Below, piece by piece: positions 6,773-12,410 of a stretch of 12,410 nt of DNA. The notes under the pieces are model-generated. The model was not told the origin of the DNA and did not search any database. It saw nothing but the letters and a program-made list of their open reading frames with translations. This DNA is from an uncultured Prevotella sp. (GTDB lineage Bacteria > Bacteroidota > Bacteroidia > Bacteroidales > Bacteroidaceae): the NCBI GenBank assembly GCA_902497035.1, contig CABVDL010000077.1, positions 1-12,410 of the forward strand, given 5' to 3'. The stretch's first letter is position 1. Each line of letters starts with the position of its first letter. The translations under genes were made by a program, and so were the position numbers.

Positions 6773-8461
6773 ATGAAAGCAATGAAAGCAATATATATCG
6801 CGGCAGCCGTCATCGCGCCTCTCGCCTTAGGCAGCTGCGCCGACGAGGAGCATGTCGATGCCACCGCCAGCCGCACCGGCATCACCAGCCTCACGGCCTA
6901 TTTCACCTCGGGCCCCAACATCGACAAGCCCGCAGTGAAGTACCAGCCCACGGGCGACGCCACGCTCACCGACTACGTCATTCCCGTGCCTTACTACTAT
7001 CCCGAGGAGAGCGACAACACCACAGAGCAGTACATGACGAAGATGAAGGTGGTGGCCAAGGTGGAGAACAACTGCACCATCGACCCGCCCATCACCGTGC
7101 TAGACCTGACGCAGAAGAGCCACTTCACCTACACCAACCCCTACGGAGAGAAGCAGGACATCACCATCTCGGGCCAGCTCACGCGCTCTGACAAGTGCCA
7201 GCTCAAGGCCCTCACCGTGCAGCCGGGCGACCTCACGGGCATCATCGACGAGGAGGCCAAGACCGTGTCGCTCGTCACGGCGGCCGACCTCTCGGCGGCC
7301 ACGGCCACGACCACGCTCAGCGCCCACGCCACCATCTCGCCCGACCCCTCGCAGCCACACGACATGAACAGCGGCGCCGAGTTCACCGTCACCGCCGACA
7401 ACGGCACGTCGAAGGCCACCTACAAGGTGCTCAAGCAGGTGCCGCCCAAGAAGAGCAGCGGCTTCCGCACAGGCTCGCAGACGAAGGTGTTCGTCAACGA
7501 CATGACGGAAATCGCGGGCATCGACTGGAACAACTCCCACCCGACGCTCGCCGCCACCAAGTCGCACGTCATCCTCGACCCCGGCACCGGCGCCACGCCC
7601 TACTACTTCTCCAAGACCACCGGGCAGCAGATTGGACAGATTGCTCTCGGCCAGGCCAAAGCCACGGGATGCGTGACCTCCGACGACAAGGGCAACGTGC
7701 TGATATGCAACCTCGCCGCCAACGGGCAGAAGCTCAACATCTACAAGACCAACGACGCCACGAAGGCACCTGAGCTGTTCATCGCCTACGACAACAACCT
7801 CGGCGTGGACATCGGCGCGCGCCTCCAGGTCTATGGCGACCTCAACGGTAACGCCGTCGTCACCGCCACGCCACTCAACTGCCAGAATGCCATACGCTGG
7901 ATTGTCAAGGACGGCAAGGTGGGGCAGCCTGAGAACATACTCCTCAGCACTGCCGCATGGGGCGGACTCGACAATGTGGTCAAGGTGTCGTCGCTCGACG
8001 CCACAGGCCAGGCCGGAGCCTTACTCAGCGGCTACTACGACGGCAACTGCCCCGTCTATTACGTGCAGGGCTGGAACGCCGCCAAGCAAGTCATGCAGGA
8101 CGGCACGGGAAATGCCTGGGGCTTCAACCCCGGCGCTACCGACGTGCGCCGCTTCAACGGCGTCAACTACCTCGCAATCTGCGAGATTGGCTACTGGCCC
8201 GACTGGGGACTCTCTGGCCACGTCTATTTCTACGACGCCAGCTCGCCCGGCTCGCTCTCGGGCAACTTCAGCGACAGCAGCGCACTGCAGTTCGCCATCG
8301 ACGTGCCCGACCTCTTCGGCTCTACCGGCTACGCTGCCGACGGCAGATTTGCCGACGTGCTGATGGCTCCGTCAGAAGACGGCTACTTTATGAACATCTA
8401 CTTCGTCTCCAACACCCACAAGTCGTTTGGCTGCTACCAGATTGACTGTATCGACAAATAA
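6773..8461 (+). CDS. DUF5018-like surface lipoprotein in the SusE position
   Basis: A 562-residue lipoprotein with lipobox LGSC and Cys22 followed by ADEEHVD, an acidic stretch of the kind that directs Bacteroidetes lipoproteins to the outer surface. Residues about 31-225 read as Ig-like beta-sandwiches. The second contains the pattern ATISPDPSQPHDMNSGAEFTV...ADNGTSKATYKV that I associate with DUF5018 proteins. From about residue 230 (GFRTGSQTKVFV) to the end, repeated strands of the type 'DDKGNVLICNL' and 'GDLNGNAVVTAT' suggest a beta-propeller-like fold. No catalytic signature is evident, so a glycan-binding role like SusE/SusF is the best inference; an unrecognised enzyme cannot be excluded. 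Met1 and Met4 (6782) are both usable starts. It lies 33 bp after SusD and 12 bp before the phosphodiester glycosidase. The DUF assignment is from memory of the family. Confidence 0.85.
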   Translation: MKAMKAIYIAAAVIAPLALGSCADEEHVDATASRTGITSLTAYFTSGPNIDKPAVKYQPTGDATLTDYVIPVPYYYPEESDNTTEQYMTKMKVVAKVENNCTIDPPITVLDLTQKSHFTYTNPYGEKQDITISGQLTRSDKCQLKALTVQPGDLTGIIDEEAKTVSLVTAADLSAATATTTLSAHATISPDPSQPHDMNSGAEFTVTADNGTSKATYKVLKQVPPKKSSGFRTGSQTKVFVNDMTEIAGIDWNNSHPTLAATKSHVILDPGTGATPYYFSKTTGQQIGQIALGQAKATGCVTSDDKGNVLICNLAANGQKLNIYKTNDATKAPELFIAYDNNLGVDIGARLQVYGDLNGNAVVTATPLNCQNAIRWIVKDGKVGQPENILLSTAAWGGLDNVVKVSSLDATGQAGALLSGYYDGNCPVYYVQGWNAAKQVMQDGTGNAWGFNPGATDVRRFNGVNYLAICEIGYWPDWGLSGHVYFYDASSPGSLSGNFSDSSALQFAIDVPDLFGSTGYAADGRFADVLMAPSEDGYFMNIYFVSNTHKSFGCYQIDCIDK

Positions 8462-8473
8462 ACGCGCGTTATT

Positions 8474-9523
8474 ATGAACATACTGAATAAGCTCTTTCTC
8501 GCAGCGGTGGCCCTCACAGGGCTCGCCGCCTGCGGCACCGACCACGAGGACACTCTGACCAACTGGAAATGGGACGTGGCCGCACCCGCCGACGCCAACC
8601 CTGAGGTAGTGGAGGCCGGATGGACCAACGTCAGCGCCGACTTCGGCACGCTGCCCGCCTACGTCAGCGTCTATGCCATCGACAAGACCGCCGACGGAAA
8701 GGCTGCCAAGGCCTACATCGCCGTGGCCGACATGACCAAGGCAAAGTTCAGCGTCTCCGGCGACATACACTGGAACGACAAGGCTCAGGGCAACGGCAAC
8801 GACAGGCTCTACACGCCAACCGAGTTCTACAACAACAACGAGTCACCCACAGTGGTCATCAACGGCGGACTGTTCTTCGAGTCCGACGGCTTCTACTATT
8901 CGCAGAGCGCCTGCTACCACGGCGGCGCGATGCTCTGCCCCAACCAGAACTACTATTCTGTCAACTGGACCGACTTCTGGTATCCCACCATCGGCCTCTT
9001 CTATCAGGACAAGCAGGGCGAGTTCCACACCACGTGGACCTACTACGCCAACGACGGCAAGGACTACAGCTACGCCGCGCCGCGCGATGAGGACCCGAAC
9101 ACGCCCGACACCGAGGCGCCCAACGCCTCATCCCCCTCTGCCGGCACCGTGCTAAACGACGGAACGGCCGTTGAGGGCATAGGCGGCGTAGGCGTCCTCG
9201 TCCACGGCGGCGAGTTCGTCAACACCTGGGCCAAGGAGATGCTCGACGTCTCGGCCGACAGCTATCAGCCGCGCACGGCCATCGGCTACAACGCCACGTC
9301 GAAGAAGCTCTTCTTCTTCGTCTGCGAGGGCCGCCAGATGACGGAGGGCATCGCCGGCATGACCACCGCGCAGGTGGGCCAGCTGCTCAAGGCCGTAGGC
9401 TGCACCGAGGCCCTCAACCTCGACGGAGGCGGCTCCAGCTGCATGCTCATCAACGGCAAGCAGACCATCAAGCCCTCCGACGGCAAGGAGCGCAGCGTCA
9501 TCGACGCCTGCTTCATCAAGTAG
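8474..9523 (+). CDS. NAGPA/DUF2233-family phosphodiester glycosidase lipoprotein
   Basis: A 349-residue lipoprotein: lipobox LAAC with Cys20, followed by GTDHED, which fits surface export. The family motifs appear in order: VVINGGLFFESDG from 127, PRTAIGY (266-272), NLDGGGSS (315-322) and ERSVIDA (339-345). These define the NAGPA (formerly DUF2233) domain. Its human member is the lysosomal uncovering enzyme, which removes alpha-GlcNAc from GlcNAc-1-phospho-6-mannose. A Bacteroides ovatus homologue (BACOVA_00430) has a known structure, as I recall. By family, the enzyme would hydrolyse a sugar-1-phosphodiester bond outside the cell; that GlcNAc is the sugar here is inference. It starts 12 bp after the DUF5018-like gene, suggesting tight coupling. 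Its TAG stop is the first three bases of the structured repeat at 9521-9581. Confidence 0.92.
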   Translation: MNILNKLFLAAVALTGLAACGTDHEDTLTNWKWDVAAPADANPEVVEAGWTNVSADFGTLPAYVSVYAIDKTADGKAAKAYIAVADMTKAKFSVSGDIHWNDKAQGNGNDRLYTPTEFYNNNESPTVVINGGLFFESDGFYYSQSACYHGGAMLCPNQNYYSVNWTDFWYPTIGLFYQDKQGEFHTTWTYYANDGKDYSYAAPRDEDPNTPDTEAPNASSPSAGTVLNDGTAVEGIGGVGVLVHGGEFVNTWAKEMLDVSADSYQPRTAIGYNATSKKLFFFVCEGRQMTEGIAGMTTAQVGQLLKAVGCTEALNLDGGGSSCMLINGKQTIKPSDGKERSVIDACFIK

Positions 9524-9581
9524 CCCCACCCCCTTTGCGCGCTTTGCGCGCAAAGTACCCTCCCCCACCCAGGGGAGGGCT
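9521..9581 (+). repeat. Structured intergenic repeat, copy 2 (two hairpins)
   Basis: The element starts with TAGCCCCACCCCCT, identical to copy 1 and again beginning with the stop codon of the upstream gene. The central palindrome is CTTTGCGCGC (9533-9542), a TTT loop, then GCGCGCAAAG (9546-9555), unrelated in its outer arms to copy 1. The second hairpin CCCTCCCC (9558-9565) with GGGGAGGG (9572-9579) and the end GGGCT match copy 1, with two differences over the 26-base right flank. Only CTCAAAATGC follows, so there is no U-tract. The element lies inside the PUL, between the phosphodiester glycosidase and the glycoside hydrolase. If it terminates or processes RNA, it would lower expression of the last two genes. 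Confidence 0.88.
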
Positions 9582-9614
9582 CAAAATGCAAAAGCACAAC
9601 AACATTCACTCCCA

Positions 9615-11030
9615 ATGACCCACCGCACAGTCTTTTCATTCCTGTCCTGTTTGCTTGCCCTTTCGTTCGCGCTCGCCATCTCGGCCTGCGGCGGCACCGA
9701 CGGCCCTCAGGCCCCGGCTCCGCCCGTCACGCCCCCCAATCCCGTCACGCCTCCCGCAAAGGTCTCAGAGAAGCCGCGCTACATGTGGATTGACGCACCG
9801 GCCAACTTCTACCGCTTCGCCAACAGCAAGGACAACATCCGCGCCGACCTGAAGCTCGCCAAGGACGCCGGCATCACCAACATCGTGGTCGATGTGCGCC
9901 CCTACACCGGCGACGTGCTGTTCAAGAGCAGCACCGCCGACCCCGTCACACAGCTCGACTACTGGGAAGGCTCCTCCTACAAATACTTTGAGCGCACCGC
10001 CACCTGGGACTACCTGCAGGCCTTCATTGACATCGGCCACGAGCTCGGCCTGAAGGTCGATGCCGCCATCAACACCTTCGTCGGCGGCAGCATGAACCCC
10101 TATGGACTCGGCGGACAGGGCATGCTCTTCCGCGACAACTCTCGCAAGGGCTGGGCCACCACCTACAACCTCGCCTCAGGACGGACCAACTGCATGGACC
10201 TGCCCTCCGACGACAGCCACTACTACGCCACACGCTTCCTCGACCCCTGCAACGACGACGTGCAGGCCTACATACTCAACATCATCGGCGACCTGGCCAA
10301 ATACGACCTCGACGGCATAGTGCTTGACCGCTGCCGCTTCGACAACCTGCTCTGCGACGTCTCCGACGCCGCACGCGACAAGTTCGCCGCCTACATGCAG
10401 GGCAAGGGCATATCGGGCTACAGCTTCCCCGGCGACGTCGTCACGCCAGGCTCAGAGACCGTCGGCGCCCAGCCGAAGTATTTCAAGGACTGGCTCGCCT
10501 TCCGCGCCAAGACCATCTACGACTTTATAGGAGACGTGGTGGCGCGCGTGCGCAGCGTCAACAGCAACGTCAAGGTAGGCGTCTATGTCGGCGCATGGTA
10601 CGCCACCTACTATGAGGTGGGCGTCAACTGGGCCAGCCACAACTACGACCCGCACGCCGACTACCCCACTTGGGCCAACGCCGACTACCAACGCTACGGC
10701 TTCGCCAACCGCCTCGACTTCATGCTCCTCGGGTGCTATGCCCCAGCCTCGGCGGTCTATGGCAACACCGAGTGGACCATGCAGGGCTTCTGCCAGCAGG
10801 CAAGGGACAAGCTCAAGGGCGACGTGAAGTTCGCTGGAGGCCCCGACGTGGGCAACCCCGACGGCTTCACCAACGGCGGACAACAGAAAGCCGTCACCAA
10901 CAGCGTCGATGCCTGCATCAACGCCGCCGACGGCTACTTCATCTTCGACATGTGCCACGTCAGGAGCTTCAACTACTGGTCGGCCCTCAAGGCCGGCATC
11001 GACGCCTACCTCGCCACACTCGGCGACTAA
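9615..11030 (+). CDS. GHL10/DUF187-like glycoside hydrolase lipoprotein
   Basis: A 471-residue lipoprotein with lipobox ISAC and Cys25, then a Pro-rich linker (about 31-49, PPVTPPNPVTPP). The rest is one TIM-barrel-like domain (about 54-465). It begins RYMWIDAP, has IVVDVRP (D93-P96) on an early strand, and DGIVLDRCRF (233-242) where GHL10-family proteins place their DGI..DD catalytic-strand motif. Later strands include VGVYVGAW and FMLLGCYAP. GHL10 (PF02638) enzymes include E. coli DigH, which cuts peptidoglycan glycan strands lacking peptides; most members are uncharacterised. The second acidic residue of the usual DD pair is Arg here, so substrate and mechanism may differ. Cys25 is followed by GGTDG, a weaker surface-export signal than in its neighbours, so periplasmic location is possible. 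It follows the structured repeat by 33 bp. Family placement is moderately sure; substrate is unknown. Confidence 0.85.
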   Translation: MTHRTVFSFLSCLLALSFALAISACGGTDGPQAPAPPVTPPNPVTPPAKVSEKPRYMWIDAPANFYRFANSKDNIRADLKLAKDAGITNIVVDVRPYTGDVLFKSSTADPVTQLDYWEGSSYKYFERTATWDYLQAFIDIGHELGLKVDAAINTFVGGSMNPYGLGGQGMLFRDNSRKGWATTYNLASGRTNCMDLPSDDSHYYATRFLDPCNDDVQAYILNIIGDLAKYDLDGIVLDRCRFDNLLCDVSDAARDKFAAYMQGKGISGYSFPGDVVTPGSETVGAQPKYFKDWLAFRAKTIYDFIGDVVARVRSVNSNVKVGVYVGAWYATYYEVGVNWASHNYDPHADYPTWANADYQRYGFANRLDFMLLGCYAPASAVYGNTEWTMQGFCQQARDKLKGDVKFAGGPDVGNPDGFTNGGQQKAVTNSVDACINAADGYFIFDMCHVRSFNYWSALKAGIDAYLATLGD

Positions 11031-11133
11031 GCCTCTGGGCACTTCATCAATTTCATACCAGCTTATTGATTGTCTTGCATTGACCCGCAGAATTTTCAAT
11101 GGCTTCGCATTGCAGAAAACAAACCTCCAGACT

Positions 11134-12339
11134 ATGGAACAAGAAAAGAAAACGTATTTTGAGAACTGGGCCGACCGCTACAGACACGACCTCACCACGA
11201 ACATCATGCCTTTCTGGATGGAACACGGCTGGGACCGCAAGCACGGCGGCGTATATACCTGCGTCAACCGCGACGGCTCCCTCATGGACACCACGAAAAG
11301 CGTCTGGTTCCAGGGACGCTTCGCCTTCGTCTGTGCCTTTGCCTACAACAACGTAGAGAAAAATCCCACATGGCTCGAGGCTGCCAAAAGCGCCATCGAC
11401 TTCATAGAGAAATACTGCTTCGACAGCGACGGCCACATGTATTTCTCCGTCACCGGCGACGGCAAGCCGCTGCGCAAGCGCCGCTACGTGTTCTCGGAGA
11501 CCTTCGCCGCCATCGCCATGAGCGAGTACAGCATCGCCACGGGAGAGAGGCACTGGGCCGAGCGCGCCATGCAAATCTTCGACGACACGCAGCGCTTCCT
11601 CGCCACACCGGGCTTCCTTGAGCCGAAGTTTGAGCCAACGGTGCAGCTGCGCAGCCACAGCATCACGATGATACTCATCAACGTAGGCTCTCGCCTGCGC
11701 GAAGCCATCAACGACCCGAAGCTCACCCGGCAAATTGACGACTCCATAGCGCAGCTCGAGCGCTACTTCATCCATCCCGAGTTCAAGTGCCTCCTTGAGA
11801 GCGTCGGCATGGAGGGCGAATTCATCGACACCAACATGACGCGCACCATCAATCCCGGGCACTGCATAGAGACGGCATGGTTCATTCTCGAGGAAAGCCG
11901 CCTGCGCGGATGGGACAGGCACTTGCTCGACCTCGGCCTGAAAATATTCGACTGGTCGTTCGACTGGGGGTGGGACAAGTTCTACGGCGGCATCATCAAC
12001 TTCCGCGACTGCCGCAACCTGCCTCCGCAGGACTACTCGCAGGACATGAAGTTCTGGTGGCCGCAGTGCGAGACCATCATCTGCTCGCTCTACGCCTACC
12101 TCGCCACGGGCGACGACAAATACTACTACCGCCACAAGCTCATCTCCGAATGGACCTACGAGCACTTCCCCGATGCCGAATACGGCGAGTGGTACGGCTA
12201 CCTCCACCGCGACGGCACGCCCGCGCAAATGGCCAAGGGCAACCTCTTCAAGGGTCCCTTCCACATTCCGCGCATGATGACGAAATGCTACACCCTCTGC
12301 AACGACATCCTCAACAAGGAGACAGAAGGCAAGAGATAG
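11134..12339 (+). CDS. N-acylglucosamine 2-epimerase (AGE/renin-binding protein family)
   Basis: A 401-residue cytoplasmic enzyme with no signal peptide and the expected AGE length. It aligns by eye along its whole length with mammalian renin-binding protein: VWFQGR (57-62), FSETF (120-124), NPGHCIETAWF (from 240), MKFWWP ending at 310, EYGEWYGYLHRDG, and KGPFHIPR (373-380). His243 and His377 correspond to the two catalytic histidines known in AGE (His248 and His382 in the porcine enzyme, as I recall). The last motif resembles AGE (FHVPR) more than cellobiose 2-epimerases, favouring GlcNAc/ManNAc interconversion; a mannobiose- or cellobiose-epimerase role is less likely. The start at 11134 is chosen because homology begins there; the open frame further upstream runs out of frame into the hydrolase gene. 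It follows that gene by 103 bp with no clear promoter or terminator between. Confidence 0.93.
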   Translation: MEQEKKTYFENWADRYRHDLTTNIMPFWMEHGWDRKHGGVYTCVNRDGSLMDTTKSVWFQGRFAFVCAFAYNNVEKNPTWLEAAKSAIDFIEKYCFDSDGHMYFSVTGDGKPLRKRRYVFSETFAAIAMSEYSIATGERHWAERAMQIFDDTQRFLATPGFLEPKFEPTVQLRSHSITMILINVGSRLREAINDPKLTRQIDDSIAQLERYFIHPEFKCLLESVGMEGEFIDTNMTRTINPGHCIETAWFILEESRLRGWDRHLLDLGLKIFDWSFDWGWDKFYGGIINFRDCRNLPPQDYSQDMKFWWPQCETIICSLYAYLATGDDKYYYRHKLISEWTYEHFPDAEYGEWYGYLHRDGTPAQMAKGNLFKGPFHIPRMMTKCYTLCNDILNKETEGKR

Positions 12340-12410
12340 CAGCCCGAAGTTAGGGATAGCCGCGCCGGGGGCAGGAATGGATGCTGCCGGTGGCAGTGTA
12401 GTGGCCGGCC

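Noticed and set aside
10909..11133. 75-residue N-terminal extension of the epimerase frame
   Set aside because: It overlaps the hydrolase gene out of frame and reads as low-complexity Ser/Thr/Pro; family homology begins at the ATG at 11134.
11031..11133. Separate promoter for the epimerase
   Set aside because: The gap is less GC-rich than the genes, but I find no TAnnTTTG with a spaced TTTG; the repeated GCATTG is too short to interpret.
11053..12264. 403-residue minus-strand ORF opposite the epimerase
   Set aside because: It mirrors a clear epimerase on the other strand. Strong GC3 bias removes antisense stop codons; its composition (Val, Glu, Ala, His-rich) has no domain pattern.
12377..12410. 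ATG with a frame open to the right edge, and a small CTGCC/GGCAG hairpin at 12384-12396
   Set aside because: Only 11 codons are visible, with no recognisable motif; the hairpin is short and lacks a T-run. Nothing can be supported in 12340-12410.

Overview
The window looks like chromosome of a GC-rich Bacteroidales bacterium, most likely Prevotellaceae-like (lineage inferred). The evidence is a SusC/SusD transporter pair, several lipoproteins with Bacteroidetes-type lipoboxes, promoters of the Bacteroides TTTG / TAnnTTTG type, no consistent Shine-Dalgarno sequences, and AT-rich leaders between strongly GC3-biased genes. That codon bias produces many long antisense and out-of-frame shadow ORFs, which are left out.

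Layout. Positions 1-88 hold a 22-bp tandem repeat, possibly the edge of something to the left. Positions 131-195 hold a structured repeat element that begins at the stop codon of a minus-strand NarL/LuxR-type response regulator (193-834). A 108-bp divergent promoter region (835-942) separates the regulator from a small cytoplasmic CBM9-like protein (943-1596), which ends in an intrinsic-type terminator (1607-1652). An AT-rich leader (about 1653-1849) with a good Bacteroides-type promoter then starts a plus-strand polysaccharide utilization locus (PUL): SusC-like transporter (1850-5068), SusD-like lipoprotein (5087-6739), a DUF5018-like surface lipoprotein in the SusE position (6773-8461), a NAGPA/DUF2233 phosphodiester glycosidase lipoprotein (8474-9523), a GHL10/DUF187-like glycoside hydrolase lipoprotein (9615-11030), and a cytoplasmic N-acylglucosamine 2-epimerase of the renin-binding-protein type (11134-12339). 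A second copy of the structured repeat (9521-9581) sits at the stop codon of the NAGPA gene. The last 71 bases (12340-12410) show no supported feature.

How the genes may work together (inference). The DUF5018-like and SusD-like lipoproteins would capture a glycan at the cell surface. The two secreted enzymes would trim it, one acting on a sugar-1-phosphodiester bond and the other on a glycosidic bond. SusC would import the products, and the epimerase would interconvert ManNAc and GlcNAc in the cytoplasm. Together this suggests a PUL for a phosphodiester-containing amino-sugar glycan, such as a teichoic-acid linkage unit, a GlcNAc-1-P or ManNAc-1-P capsule, or phosphorylated host or yeast glycan. 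No PUL regulator, kinase, deacetylase or sialate aldolase lies inside the window.

The most unusual non-coding signal is the pair of modular elements. They share nearly identical C-rich flanks but carry unrelated central palindromes, and each supplies the stop codon of the gene it follows.
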